Of a stretch of 64,000 nucleotides of DNA, positions 16,867-26,054 are shown piece by piece (positions within the stretch are counted from its first letter, which is position 1; each line of letters begins with the position of its first letter). Made by a program: the position numbers and the translations under genes. Below the pieces are notes generated by a model, which had not been told where the DNA came from, did not search any database, and was given only the letters and a program-made list of their open reading frames with translations. Source of the DNA: Microbulbifer agarilyticus S89 (GTDB taxonomy: Bacteria > Pseudomonadota > Gammaproteobacteria > Pseudomonadales > Cellvibrionaceae); contig NZ_AFPJ01000010.1 in NCBI RefSeq assembly GCF_000220505.1, positions 1-64,000 on the forward strand. The letters are read 5' to 3'.

Positions 16867-17265
16867 CAAACAATGAGAACAGCCAAGAATAATAATAAAT
16901 GACTGTCTAAGCCCTAATAACAACTGACAATAAGCGGGCGCAACACAATAAAAATAATAACGGGAAGATCGACAATAAAAACCAAAGTGATCGAATCCGG
17001 AGCAAAACTCGAGCAATAAAAACAATAAAGCTCACGACAACAATAAAAATAAACAAAAAGTAATAAGAAACAATAATAAAAATAAACAATAAGAATAAAG
17101 ACGAATAACAAGAACAATAACTTGTAGAAGACAACAAAAATAACGACAAGCACGTGACAAACTGACTGATTGTGCCTGGGAGAGGGTTTGCTGAATAGCA
17201 AATTGATAGCGCAAGGAAGCCGCTGCCTTCATACCGAATAAGAATAATTCCTTTCTTTTCTTCTT
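16867..17265 (+). ncRNA. crcZ: CrcZ-like Hfq/Crc-sequestering small RNA
   Basis: There is no open frame with coding character, but the RNA strand holds eleven runs of three to six consecutive AAN triplets between 16885 and 17144. The longest are at 16885-16899, 16947-16961, 17015-17029, 17039-17053, 17072-17086 and 17104-17121. Such AANAANAA sites bind the distal face of Hfq (with Crc), and CrcZ works by titrating Hfq away from catabolic mRNAs. The position between cbrB and pcnB is that of Pseudomonas crcZ. The 5' end is set from the sigma-54 promoter. The 3' end is a guess: AAGGAA...TTCCTT followed by a T-rich tract near 17246-17268, giving about 400 nt. The name is by synteny and motif, not proven homology. 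Confidence 0.8.
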
Positions 17266-17487
17266 TTCCTCGATGCACTTTGATGCTGGACCCCATTGGA
17301 TTGGGCCCGGCAGCTGTGCATTGTGCTGTATGTGTTAGAATCCGCCCCCAAACCGTCTTCCGGGCCTGTAGTCGCCGGAGCAACCCCGGTTTATCTAGAG
17401 TACTTTTAAGCAACCGCTTCACAGAAAGTACACCGATACAGAGACAGCCGCCCCGTGCAGTGGGCTGCGGACAAAACAGATAGCCGT

Positions 17488-18948
17488 ATGTTCAATACCC
17501 TGATCAGCCGTATCAAGCGCTGGCATGACAAATCCAAGTCCGCCGAGAGCGATTCCACAGTGGAATCCAGCCGGCCAGGCTCCAAACACAGCCCCCGTCC
17601 CGGGCGCAAGAAATCCAAACGATCTAAAAACACCCGCACCGTGATTGCCCGCGGCGATCACTGCCTGTCCCGGCGCGACGTGAGCCGCGCGGCACTGACC
17701 GTAATGAAGCGTCTGCAGGAAGCCGGCTTTGAGGCTTATATCGTGGGTGGCGGTGTGCGCGACCTGCTGCTGGGCGGCCACCCCAAGGACTTTGACGTTG
17801 CCACTGATGCCACCCCGGAACAGGCCAAACAGCTGTTTCGTGGCGCGCGCATTGTTGGGCGCCGCTTCCGTATCCTGCACGCCCGTATCGGCCGTGAAGT
17901 AATCGAGGTGACCACCTTCCGCGGCCATCACAGCGACGGTGAAGCCCACGAGGCGCAACAGTCGGAACACGGCATGCTGCTGCGGGACAATGTCTACGGC
18001 GACCTGGAAAGCGATGCGGTACGCCGGGATTTCACCGTAAACGCGCTCTACTACACCACCAACGGCTTCGAGATTCACGACTACACCGGTGGTATCCAGG
18101 ATATCGAACAGCGCCTGATCCGTATGATCGGCGACCCGGCGACACGCTATAAAGAGGACCCGGTGCGCATGCTGCGCGCGGTGCGCTTTGCCGCCAAGCT
18201 GGATTTCGACATTGAGCCCGGCACCGCTGCGCCACTGCGCGAGCTGGCACCGCTCCTGCGCAATATTGCCCCGGCCCGCCTGTTCGACGAAGTCCTCAAG
18301 TTGTTGATGAGCGGCAATGGCGAGCGCACCTTTGAATTGCTGCGCGAATACGAGCTGTGGTCGCACCTGTTCCCCGACAATGCGCGCATGCTCGAGTCCC
18401 CCGAAGCCCTGGCACTCACCCGTCAGGCGCTGCGCAATACCGATACCCGCATCCGTTCCGACCAACGTGTGACGCCCGCGTTCCTGTACGCGGCGCTGTT
18501 GTGGCCGGCGGTCAACAGCGAGCAGAAATTCCTGAGTGACAAAGGCATTCCTCCGGTGCCCGCGCTGGCGCAAGCCGCGCAAAAAATTACCAGCGCGCAG
18601 CTAGTGCACACGGCAATTCCCAAGCGTTTCTCCATGCCCATGCGGGAAATCTGGGACATGCAGTCCCGCCTGCCGCGCCGCGGCGGCGAGCGCGCTTTCC
18701 GCCTGATGGAGCACCCGCGCTTTCGCGCAGCCTACGATTTCCTGTTGCTGCGGGAAGACAGTGGCGAGATTCCTACCGGGCTGGGCCAGTGGTGGACTGA
18801 GTTCCAGCAGCAGGACGAAGAACAACGCCTGCAAATGGTCCGGGATGTACCGAGAAATGGGCCGCGCGGCAGTAAAAGCCGTGGCCGTCGCAACCGCGGC
18901 GGTCGCCGGAACCGCACCAACAAGGGCGGCGATCGCCCGTCAAATTGA
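17488..18948 (+). CDS. pcnB: Poly(A) polymerase I
   Basis: This enzyme adds poly(A) tails to RNA 3' ends and so marks them for decay. It has 486 residues. The nucleotidyltransferase head reads VGGGVRDLLLGGHPKDFDVATDATP with the DxD metal pair, followed by the RRDFTVNALYY motif and the RNA-binding domain (ATRYKEDPVRMLRAVRFAAKL). The C-terminus is Arg/Gly/Lys-rich (RGRRNRGGRRNRTNKGG), as in other PcnB proteins. The ATG at 17488 is chosen; an in-frame GTG 33 bp upstream is possible, and neither has a strong ribosome site, consistent with the weak starts known for this gene. It leads a likely pcnB-folK-dgk-panB run. Confidence 0.95.
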   Translation: MFNTLISRIKRWHDKSKSAESDSTVESSRPGSKHSPRPGRKKSKRSKNTRTVIARGDHCLSRRDVSRAALTVMKRLQEAGFEAYIVGGGVRDLLLGGHPKDFDVATDATPEQAKQLFRGARIVGRRFRILHARIGREVIEVTTFRGHHSDGEAHEAQQSEHGMLLRDNVYGDLESDAVRRDFTVNALYYTTNGFEIHDYTGGIQDIEQRLIRMIGDPATRYKEDPVRMLRAVRFAAKLDFDIEPGTAAPLRELAPLLRNIAPARLFDEVLKLLMSGNGERTFELLREYELWSHLFPDNARMLESPEALALTRQALRNTDTRIRSDQRVTPAFLYAALLWPAVNSEQKFLSDKGIPPVPALAQAAQKITSAQLVHTAIPKRFSMPMREIWDMQSRLPRRGGERAFRLMEHPRFRAAYDFLLLREDSGEIPTGLGQWWTEFQQQDEEQRLQMVRDVPRNGPRGSKSRGRRNRGGRRNRTNKGGDRPSN

Positions 18949-18961
18949 GCGGACTTCACAA

Positions 18962-19438
18962 GTGACTCGCTGTTATATTGGCCTAGGCAGCAATCTTGCG
19001 GACCCCGTCGGGCAACTGCGCAGCGCGCTGGATGCCATGGCGCAAATTGCACGCACGCGGCTCGCCGAGTGCTCTCCGTTTTACACCAGTGCGCCGGTAG
19101 GCCCCGGAGAGCAGCCCGATTATGTGAACGCCGTTGCGGAGCTGGAGACCGACCTCGGCGCGGAAGCGCTACTGGATGCACTGCAAGCCATTGAGAATGC
19201 GCACGGTCGTGAACGCACCGTGCGCTGGGGTGCGCGAACCCTGGACCTGGACGTGTTGCTGTTTGGCAACCAGACACTGGCGACAGAGCGCCTTGAAGTG
19301 CCGCACCCGCGCATTCCGGAACGAAATTTTGTGCTGGTGCCACTGGCCGATCTGGCCCCGGACCTTGTGATGCCGGATGGCACACCTCTGCGTGACCTGC
19401 TCGAGCAGTGCCCAGCCAACCGGTTACATCGACTGTAA
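18962..19438 (+). CDS. folK: 2-amino-4-hydroxy-6-hydroxymethyldihydropteridine pyrophosphokinase
   Basis: This folate-pathway enzyme transfers pyrophosphate from ATP to hydroxymethyl-dihydropterin. It has 158 residues. The N-terminal MTRCYIGLGSNLADP and the HPPK signature RWGARTLDLDVLLFG (with the two Mg-binding Asp) are clear, and HPRIPERNFVLVPL follows. The start is GTG, placed right at the conserved strand; the gene begins 13 bp after pcnB. Longer frames upstream run inside pcnB and are not real. Confidence 0.95.
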   Translation: MTRCYIGLGSNLADPVGQLRSALDAMAQIARTRLAECSPFYTSAPVGPGEQPDYVNAVAELETDLGAEALLDALQAIENAHGRERTVRWGARTLDLDVLLFGNQTLATERLEVPHPRIPERNFVLVPLADLAPDLVMPDGTPLRDLLEQCPANRLHRL

Positions 19439-19464
19439 CCAGGGAACCCAAAGGAGTAACTTCG

Positions 19465-20184
19465 GTGAGTAATTTTTCCGCGTCCGACGCCCCCTCTTCC
19501 GACGATTACCGTACCGAAAACCTGTCTCACGAGTTCGACTTGAATGGTCGGGACTTGCCGCGCTTCATTGCGGTAGAGGGCAATATCGGGGTGGGTAAAA
19601 CCACCCTGGCGAAGCGACTGGCGGCAACCTTTAACTACGACACGCTGCTGGAGCTGCCGGAAGACAACCCCTTCCTCGCGCGCTTCTACCACGACCCCAA
19701 AAGTGCGGCGCTGCCCACCCAGTTACACTTCCTGCTGCAACGTTCGCAGCAAATCCAGGCCCTGCGCCAGGACGACATGTTCAAGCCGGTGCGGGTGGCG
19801 GATTTCCTGATCGAGAAAGACCAGCTGTTTGCCGAGGTCACCCTCGACAGCGATGAACTGCAGCTCTACCGCCAGGTCTACCAACACCTCACCCTCGAAG
19901 CCCCGAAGCCGGACCTGGTGATCTACCTGCAGGCGCCACTGAACGTGCTTCAGGAACGTATTCACAAGCGCGGTATTAGCGCAGAGCGCAGCATCAGCAA
20001 TGAATACCTGAGCACGCTCAACGAGGCGTACACCAAGTTCTTCCACTACTACGATCAGGCGCCGCTGCTCATCGTCAACTGCGCAGAAATCGATATCGTC
20101 GATCAGCAGGCAGACTATCAACAGCTGGTGGAGTACCTGCTGAACGTAAAGAGCGGCCGGCATTACTACAATCCAGGGAAGTAA
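19465..20184 (+). CDS. Deoxynucleoside kinase family protein
   Basis: A P-loop kinase of the dNK/dGK-dAK family, 239 residues, probably phosphorylating deoxynucleosides for salvage. The Walker A motif is EGNIGVGKTTLAKRL, the DRS-like region is VADFLIEKDQLFA, and the lid is ERIHKRGISAERSI. The start is GTG with AAGGAG 9 nt upstream. Such a kinase between folK and panB is seen in several gammaproteobacteria. Substrate preference (dA, dG or others) cannot be read from the sequence. Confidence 0.88.
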   Translation: MSNFSASDAPSSDDYRTENLSHEFDLNGRDLPRFIAVEGNIGVGKTTLAKRLAATFNYDTLLELPEDNPFLARFYHDPKSAALPTQLHFLLQRSQQIQALRQDDMFKPVRVADFLIEKDQLFAEVTLDSDELQLYRQVYQHLTLEAPKPDLVIYLQAPLNVLQERIHKRGISAERSISNEYLSTLNEAYTKFFHYYDQAPLLIVNCAEIDIVDQQADYQQLVEYLLNVKSGRHYYNPGK

Positions 20185-20274
20185 CCGGTCCAAGCCACCG
20201 CACGGTGTGCAGGCGACGCCTGCCATATTATTAGAGAAGTCCGGGCCCAGGCGCCCGCAAAGCGAGATCACAAC

Positions 20275-21090
20275 ATGCCCTACGGAACCCAGGAGCTGAG
20301 CAAGCCCGTGACGGTGCAGACGCTGCGCAAGATGAAGGCCGACGGCGAAAAATTTATCTGCGTGGCCCTCTACGATGCCCCCATGGCGGCGATGGCGCAG
20401 AAGACCGGCGTCGAAACCCTGCTGATTGGCGATTCACTGGGCATGACCGTGTTGGGATACGACAGCACTATCCCGGTGACGATGGAGCAGATGATCTATC
20501 ACGTGGAAGCCGTGGCGCGGGGTAACAAAAAGTCCCTGATCATGGGCGACCTGCCCTTTATGACCTACGCTACCCCGGAGCAGGCACTCACCAATGCCAC
20601 CCGTATCATGCAGGCCGGTGCCCACATGGTGAAGATTGAGGGCGGCGCGTGGCTCGCACCCACGGTCAAGATGCTCACCGAGCGCGGCATCCCGGTGTGT
20701 GCACACCTCGGGCTTACCCCGCAGTCTGTCCATAAGCTGGGCGGCTTCCGAGTGCAGGGCCGCGATGACGAGCGCGCAGGTGAGATTCTCGATGACGCCG
20801 TACAACTGGATGAGGCCGGCGCAGACCTACTTGTGCTCGAGTGCGTGCCCACCGAGCTCGGCAAACGCATTACCGAAACCGTCACCATGCCCACCATTGG
20901 CATCGGTGCGGGCCCACATACCGATGCGCAGGTACTGGTGATCAATGACATTCTTGGCCTTACGGAAAAGCCACCGAAGTTCTCCAAGAACTTCTTAGTA
21001 GAAGCCGGTGATATTCCCGGTGCCCTGCGCAAGTATGCAGAAGATGTGAAGAACGGTATTTTCCCGGACGCCGAACACAGCTTCAGTTAA
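20275..21090 (+). CDS. panB: 3-methyl-2-oxobutanoate hydroxymethyltransferase
   Basis: This is the first committed enzyme of pantothenate synthesis, making ketopantoate from alpha-ketoisovalerate and methylene-THF. The 271-residue TIM barrel has metal-binding Asp in LIGDSLGMTVLGYDST and MGDLPFMTY, the catalytic Glu in LECVP, and the conserved HLGLTPQSVHKLGGFRVQGR. PanC normally follows in this gene order, but here a thioesterase is next and no panC lies in the window. Confidence 0.96.
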   Translation: MPYGTQELSKPVTVQTLRKMKADGEKFICVALYDAPMAAMAQKTGVETLLIGDSLGMTVLGYDSTIPVTMEQMIYHVEAVARGNKKSLIMGDLPFMTYATPEQALTNATRIMQAGAHMVKIEGGAWLAPTVKMLTERGIPVCAHLGLTPQSVHKLGGFRVQGRDDERAGEILDDAVQLDEAGADLLVLECVPTELGKRITETVTMPTIGIGAGPHTDAQVLVINDILGLTEKPPKFSKNFLVEAGDIPGALRKYAEDVKNGIFPDAEHSFS

Positions 21091-21143
21091 GGCGCACACA
21101 CTGGCGAGCGGACAACACCACGAGAAATCACAGGACAAGCAGT

Positions 21144-21959
21144 ATGGATTTCGCAACCACTTTGACGACGGCGCGCCGCGGTGCGCCAGCACAGATTCCG
21201 GCAGGCTGGAGCCAGGGGCGTGCGGCCTTTGGCGGCATGGTGGCCGCCGTTTTGTACCAGCCACTGGAATCGGCGCTGGAACAGGCCTGTGGCGACAGCG
21301 CACCGCAGGCGCACCTGCGCTCATTAACCTTTTCTTTCGTGGCACCCGCGGCCGCCGGCACCCTGGACACATCGGTGCGCGTGCTGCGCGCCGGACGCTC
21401 CGCGGTACAGGTCGAAGCCCATGCGTCGCAGGACGAGCAGGTGACCACCGCGGTCCTGGCGAGCTTTGGCAAGCCGCGCGAGTCGGCGGTTTCGGTCGGC
21501 ACCGGCGCTGCCCCTGAATTCCCCGCGCCAGAGTCCTGTGAAGCGCTGCCCTATATCGAAGGGCTGGTCCCGGAATTTTCCCAGCACTTCGACTACCGGC
21601 TGGGTGAAGGCGCCTTGCCATTTACTGGCAGCGAAGAGGGCCGCATCGGAGGCTGGATTCGATTCAAAAGCGACAACAGTGCCCCCATCAGCACCGGCCA
21701 CCTGCTGGCACTGATCGACGCCTGGCCACCGGCAGTGCTTTCACTAGTCACCACCTTGTCCCCGGCCAGTACTCTGACCTGGACCGTGGAACTGATGCCC
21801 GCGGCCCACGATCTAGTGGCCGACAGCAGTGACTGGTGGCAGTACCTGGCGGAAGTGGAGCAGGCCGAAGACGGCTATGCGGTAATCGGTGCGCGCCTGT
21901 GGGATGCGCGCGGCCGCCTGATCGCGCTGTCGCGGCAGACGGTAACCATCTTCGGTTAA
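21144..21959 (+). CDS. Acyl-CoA thioesterase-like protein, double hotdog
   Basis: A 271-residue protein of the TesB-like thioesterase superfamily (4HBT_3 type). The first hotdog is recognisable from GWSQGRAAFGGMVAAVL, LRSLTFSFVAPAAAGTLD and VQVEAHASQDEQVTTAVLASFG. The second runs from about 145, with GWIRF and ending in GARLWDARGRLIALSRQTV. The likely role is hydrolysis of medium/long acyl-CoA in the cytoplasm; the natural substrate is unknown. It occupies the slot where panC is expected. Confidence 0.8.
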   Translation: MDFATTLTTARRGAPAQIPAGWSQGRAAFGGMVAAVLYQPLESALEQACGDSAPQAHLRSLTFSFVAPAAAGTLDTSVRVLRAGRSAVQVEAHASQDEQVTTAVLASFGKPRESAVSVGTGAAPEFPAPESCEALPYIEGLVPEFSQHFDYRLGEGALPFTGSEEGRIGGWIRFKSDNSAPISTGHLLALIDAWPPAVLSLVTTLSPASTLTWTVELMPAAHDLVADSSDWWQYLAEVEQAEDGYAVIGARLWDARGRLIALSRQTVTIFG

Positions 21960-22016
21960 TAACCCTTCGGCTACTATTCCCTCGGCTGATGACCGAGCTG
22001 CTCTAGCCGGCGTTGG

Positions 22017-22985
22017 TCACAGCCATTTTTTCCAGCGGAAGGCAACCAGCTGCAGTAACACCGTGATCAGCAACAAACTGCTGAAAATGATAAACGCCTG
22101 GGGGTTTTCCGAGCCCGGAATACCGCCGACGTTGACGCCGAGTAATCCGGTAAAAAAGCCCAAGGGTAAAAATACCGCAGCAATAATCGACAGCAAATAC
22201 ATGCGGTTGTTGAGCTGCTCGGAAATACGGCTGGCCAACTCTTCCTGAGTCACCGCAGCGCGATCACGGACCTCATCAATATCTTCAATATGCCGCAGCA
22301 GGCGGTCGCTGACCTCGCGTAACTGCATTCGATCACGCTCACTGATCCACGGCCGCCGCTCCGCCATCAGGTGCGTCAGTGCATCCCGTTGCGGGGTGAG
22401 ATAGCGACGCAGGGTAATGGTTTGTTTGCGTAAAACCGCGAGGTCGGACCGGAGGTTGGCACTGTCACCGGCGACAACCCGGTCTTCCAGGGCATCCATG
22501 GCATCCTCAAAGCTGTCCACCGTATGCCCCATGTGCCACACCAACAATCCCGCCAGTTCGAACAAGATCCCGACACTGGTCCCCGGGCCGCGCCCGCGCT
22601 CCAGCTGCTCCCGCAGATCCCGGATCGCGAGCAGCTGTCGCTTGCGGGTGGTGATAATCCGCGTCTCCTCCACCCACAGGCGCAGAGACACCATGTCTTC
22701 CTGCTCTGATGCGGGGTCAAGATTCACCCCGCGCAGGGCAATCAGCAGCCCATCCCCAACAGCGGTCGTCCGCGGCCGCGTTTCTTCTGTCAGCAGGGCC
22801 TCAGCCACCAGCGGATCGAGCTGGGCGCCCCCGGATATCCACGACCGTGTATGCGCATCAGAATAATCCAAATGCACCCACAGACAGCCCTGAGCGGGCT
22901 CCCAGGCCTCGATTTCAGCCCAGGTTAAATTGCGAGCACCACCTTCGCCGTCCAGCAGGTACCCGTGAATCAATCCGTTGTTCAT
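22017..22985 (-). CDS. zntB: Zinc transporter ZntB (CorA family)
   Basis: A pentameric inner-membrane divalent cation transporter of 322 residues. A long cytoplasmic N-terminal domain (about 1-260, with ALRGVNLDP and the long stalk helix up to MYLLSIIAAVFLPLGFFTGLLG) is followed by two C-terminal membrane helices. The pore loop reads GVNVGGIPG, the ZntB variant of the CorA GMN motif. GAGGCG precedes the start codon. The gene is 14 bp after the mutarotase gene, so the two are probably co-transcribed. Confidence 0.93.
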   Translation of the reverse strand: MNNGLIHGYLLDGEGGARNLTWAEIEAWEPAQGCLWVHLDYSDAHTRSWISGGAQLDPLVAEALLTEETRPRTTAVGDGLLIALRGVNLDPASEQEDMVSLRLWVEETRIITTRKRQLLAIRDLREQLERGRGPGTSVGILFELAGLLVWHMGHTVDSFEDAMDALEDRVVAGDSANLRSDLAVLRKQTITLRRYLTPQRDALTHLMAERRPWISERDRMQLREVSDRLLRHIEDIDEVRDRAAVTQEELASRISEQLNNRMYLLSIIAAVFLPLGFFTGLLGVNVGGIPGSENPQAFIIFSSLLLITVLLQLVAFRWKKWL

Positions 22986-22999
22986 CAGCGCCTCGTGGT

Positions 23000-23863
23000 C
23001 TAGCGGGAAAGAGCCAATCGGGCCCCGGCGGTCTCACCCGCCGCAAGCTGCCAGCTATCGGCAAAGGCATTGCCGTGCTCTACGCACACAAACCCTGCGT
23101 AATAGGAGCCGACATCGGCCATTGTGGATGCGAGCTCCGCGCCCGGGTTCCAGGTAATAACGGTGTGGCAGTTTTCACTGCGCGTATGGATAGGGTGCGG
23201 GGTCAGGATGGTCTGTGCGGCGGGCGCCTGCTCAAATACCCGATCGACTTCGCCGGAAAAATGCAGATTCCCCTCGAGGCGATCGCGGGAGAAGCCGGTT
23301 GTCTTGTCCAGGTAATCAACACCAGACAGCCCCTGCACCTGTACCGCATTGACGCTATCCACAGCAAAATAGCTGTGCAGTGCCCAACTGTATTCCGCGG
23401 CAACGTCGGCGGTATTGGTCAACTCAAGGTCAAACGCCAACTCCGCACCGAGCCCAATGGTGAGCGAACACTGAAAACTTGGTGCAAACACTTCGTCGCC
23501 GGGATGGGAAAATGACAGCCGCAGTGACACGCGGCCATCCGCGTGTTGCTCACTGCTCTCCAGCGTCCAGTCTTGGCCACGCACCAGCCCATGCTTGGGT
23601 TTGGTGGGGTCCGCGCGATTTTCGCCAAACCATGGCAAACACACCGGTACACCGCCGCGCACGGCCCTGCCGGGCACAAACTGTGCCGCCGGGCTCACCC
23701 ATAACAGCGGCGCGCGATCGCGGGCGGTAAATTCAAGAACCTGGGCGCCTTGCACGGCAATCACCGCCCGACATAACGCGGTTTCCACCAGCAACAAATC
23801 GAGGCCGGGCTTGCCATAAACCGCACCGCTGTCGGTATAACTCAGGTAGTTGGTTGCAACCAC
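23000..23863 (-). CDS. D-hexose-6-phosphate mutarotase (YeaD-like)
   Basis: An aldose-1-epimerase-fold enzyme that interconverts anomers of glucose-6-phosphate type sugars, 287 residues. Characteristic motifs are GGVPVCLPWFGENRADP, PKHGLVRGQDW and WALHSYFAVDSV, with catalytic His/Asp/Glu positions typical of the family. The start is GTG with GGAG 7 nt upstream. It is cytoplasmic (no signal). Confidence 0.92.
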   Translation of the reverse strand: MVATNYLSYTDSGAVYGKPGLDLLLVETALCRAVIAVQGAQVLEFTARDRAPLLWVSPAAQFVPGRAVRGGVPVCLPWFGENRADPTKPKHGLVRGQDWTLESSEQHADGRVSLRLSFSHPGDEVFAPSFQCSLTIGLGAELAFDLELTNTADVAAEYSWALHSYFAVDSVNAVQVQGLSGVDYLDKTTGFSRDRLEGNLHFSGEVDRVFEQAPAAQTILTPHPIHTRSENCHTVITWNPGAELASTMADVGSYYAGFVCVEHGNAFADSWQLAAGETAGARLALSR

Positions 23864-23945
23864 AGGGAAACTCCATCTTCAGTTTGTTGCTGACAAATTG
23901 TTGCGGGACACGCGCAAGCAGGCGCGCGCAATCTTGACCAGGGTC

Positions 23946-24779
23946 TTAGTCTATCGCCTCCGCGGGAGATTTGGCCATTGGCACGCCATCCCGCGGTGCC
24001 GTAGCGAGGTCACCTGAATTGATCTGCAACCAGTCAAATCCCTCCTGCTGACAGGCAAAGATACAGTTGGCGGCCTTGGCAGCGGCCTCAGACAGGGCCG
24101 CGCGCGCGAGTTCGAGACTGTTGTTCTTTTCGCTGATGTGCGCCACGACCAGATGCTGCAGGTGATCGCTGCCCACCCGCTGCAGGAAGCCCGCCGCCTG
24201 TTGATTGCTCAGGTGGCCGTAGGCACCGCCCACACGGCGCTTCAGCGACGGGGGGTAAGGCCCCTGCGCCAGCATTTGTGGGTCGTGGTTGGCTTCCAGC
24301 ACCAGTGCATCGCAATCGCCAAAGTGGGACTCTACGTGAGGCGTGATGGTACCCAGGTCGGTAAGCAGGCCGAGGCTGCTGCCACGGCTGCGAAATACAA
24401 ATTGCGCGGCTTCGCGGGCATCGTGAGGGACCGCAACGGGGGTAACTTCGATGTCCCCGATCACAAATGGCTGGTGCCCTTCGATCAGGCGTACCTCTGG
24501 CAAGGTGCCGATATCCCGTGCCCGCAGGGTACCTGGTGTCAGGTAAACCGGCAGGCGGTACTTGCGGGCCAGTGGGCCAACGCCACCCATATGGTCGCTG
24601 TGTTCGTGGGTTACGAGAATTGCGGAGAGGTCCGCGGGAGAGGCGCCGAGCCGCGCCATGCGCCGCTCGGTTTCCTTGATGGTGAAACCACAGTCCACCA
24701 ACAGGCAGTGATCACCACAGGCGACCAGAGTGCCGTTACCCTTACTACCACTACCCAGGGAGGCAAATCGGATCGCCAT
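23946..24779 (-). CDS. MBL-fold metallo-hydrolase (YycJ/WalJ-like)
   Basis: A 277-residue metallo-beta-lactamase-fold protein. The dinuclear zinc motif is THEHSDHMGG (about 57-66), with further ligands in VPHDARE, LLTDLG and HLSN. It starts FASLGSGSKGNGTLV, the signature of the YycJ subgroup, which in some bacteria acts as a 5'-3' exonuclease in mismatch repair. It is located directly downstream of bamC (10 bp), a conserved gammaproteobacterial arrangement; the link to bamC is likely only genetic. Confidence 0.88.
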   Translation of the reverse strand: MAIRFASLGSGSKGNGTLVACGDHCLLVDCGFTIKETERRMARLGASPADLSAILVTHEHSDHMGGVGPLARKYRLPVYLTPGTLRARDIGTLPEVRLIEGHQPFVIGDIEVTPVAVPHDAREAAQFVFRSRGSSLGLLTDLGTITPHVESHFGDCDALVLEANHDPQMLAQGPYPPSLKRRVGGAYGHLSNQQAAGFLQRVGSDHLQHLVVAHISEKNNSLELARAALSEAAAKAANCIFACQQEGFDWLQINSGDLATAPRDGVPMAKSPAEAID

Positions 24780-24789
24780 GTCGTTTCCG

Positions 24790-25953
24790 TCAGATCAGGT
24801 TCTGGCGGATCGCCATCAGCAGCTCGGAAGCCCTGACGCGGGACAGCGGCTGGCCACGGGTAGAGCGCACACGCACTTGCACGGATTCACCCACCTGGCG
24901 CAACACCACCAGGTATCCGGGGATATCACTTGCTGGTGCAGCACCAACCCCGGGGATGCCGGCAAACAATTGCGCGCTGGGGTCAACATTCGCCAGCACC
25001 TGCTCCAGACTATAGCCTTCGGCAGCCTGCGCGATCTTGTCTTCCCCTCTGCCGGAGCGCCAGCTGGAGAACCAGCCTTCGTCGTCATCGGAAAGCTCGC
25101 GGTCCGGATCGAAGGTCACATAGTAAACGCCCTGATCCGCATCTTCTTTGTGCAGGCGATAAGCGCCGGTATTCAACGCGTGGGCAACGGTGGCACGCGC
25201 ACGATTCATCGCCAGATCCAGCGCCACAAACGGCTCCTGACCGGCCGGCTCCATCACCTGTACCTTAACCTTGCCACCGCCAACGGCCTGCGCCACCAGG
25301 GAAGCCGAAGTGCCGGCAGCATCGGTGGCCAGTGCGGTGGACATCTCGTCGATCATCCAGCCTTCGCGCTCCACGCTGCTGGACTGCGCCGGCCAGGTAA
25401 CGGCTTCGCTGGCTGGGGCGGACATGGGCGCAGACAGGTGGCGCACATGAATTTCAGTGGTATCCGGCTGTACGCCGGACTCTACCTGCAGACGGTATTT
25501 GTCTTTGGTGTCCGGGTTGTCGCCAAAGGTCAGCCAGGTGGTTTCCATGGTGCCGGAACCCGCGTCCGACATCGCCAGCTGCAGGCCTGTGGTGCGCAGG
25601 AAGTAATGCAGTTGCGGCCATACCTCGTCTGGCGGCTGATTCACCAGCACCCAGCGACGACTACCTAGCTTCTGGATTTTCACCCGGTCGAGGCCCACAT
25701 TGACATTCAGGGCCTGCGGCCGCGGCACAACGAACTCTCCGCGCTCCACATCACCGGCGATGGTCGGCACCTCGTAAAGCTCTTCCTGGGGCTTCTCGGT
25801 GATGCCCGCAGGCATACGCAGGGGGGGCAGGCTATTGGCCATCTGGTAGTCGTCTCCGCGATCGCGGAAATACCCGTCATTGCCGAAAATACCACAGCCA
25901 CTGAGAGAGGAAACCACAGCGCACAACAGCGCTCCGGCGGTCAATTTTGTCAT
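24790..25953 (-). CDS. bamC: Outer membrane assembly lipoprotein BamC
   Basis: A lipoprotein of the BAM complex that inserts beta-barrel proteins in the outer membrane. It has 387 residues. The signal peptide ends in the lipobox LSGC (Cys20). A flexible N-terminal lasso (YFRDRGDDYQMANSLPPLRMP) binds BamD, and two helix-grip domains follow. It lies after dapA on the same strand, as in E. coli and Pseudomonas. Confidence 0.95.
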   Translation of the reverse strand: MTKLTAGALLCAVVSSLSGCGIFGNDGYFRDRGDDYQMANSLPPLRMPAGITEKPQEELYEVPTIAGDVERGEFVVPRPQALNVNVGLDRVKIQKLGSRRWVLVNQPPDEVWPQLHYFLRTTGLQLAMSDAGSGTMETTWLTFGDNPDTKDKYRLQVESGVQPDTTEIHVRHLSAPMSAPASEAVTWPAQSSSVEREGWMIDEMSTALATDAAGTSASLVAQAVGGGKVKVQVMEPAGQEPFVALDLAMNRARATVAHALNTGAYRLHKEDADQGVYYVTFDPDRELSDDDEGWFSSWRSGRGEDKIAQAAEGYSLEQVLANVDPSAQLFAGIPGVGAAPASDIPGYLVVLRQVGESVQVRVRSTRGQPLSRVRASELLMAIRQNLI

Positions 25954-26054
25954 TATTCGTACCTTGTCGAATCAGTCGCGATCGCGTTTTATTCAGTTAC
26001 GCTGGCCTTGCATAAATCCGATGCCTCGGGTCTCAGCCAACCGTGTTTTCGCTG

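Noticed and set aside
16834-17422. Minus-strand frames rich in Phe, Leu, Tyr and Ile that look like small membrane proteins
   Set aside because: They are the complement of AAN runs (TTN codons) and have no ribosome site. The sigma-54 promoter reads the other way.
17419-18582. A 387-codon frame opposite pcnB
   Set aside because: It is a shadow of the pcnB coding sequence, with His/Gln/Val-biased composition and no motif.
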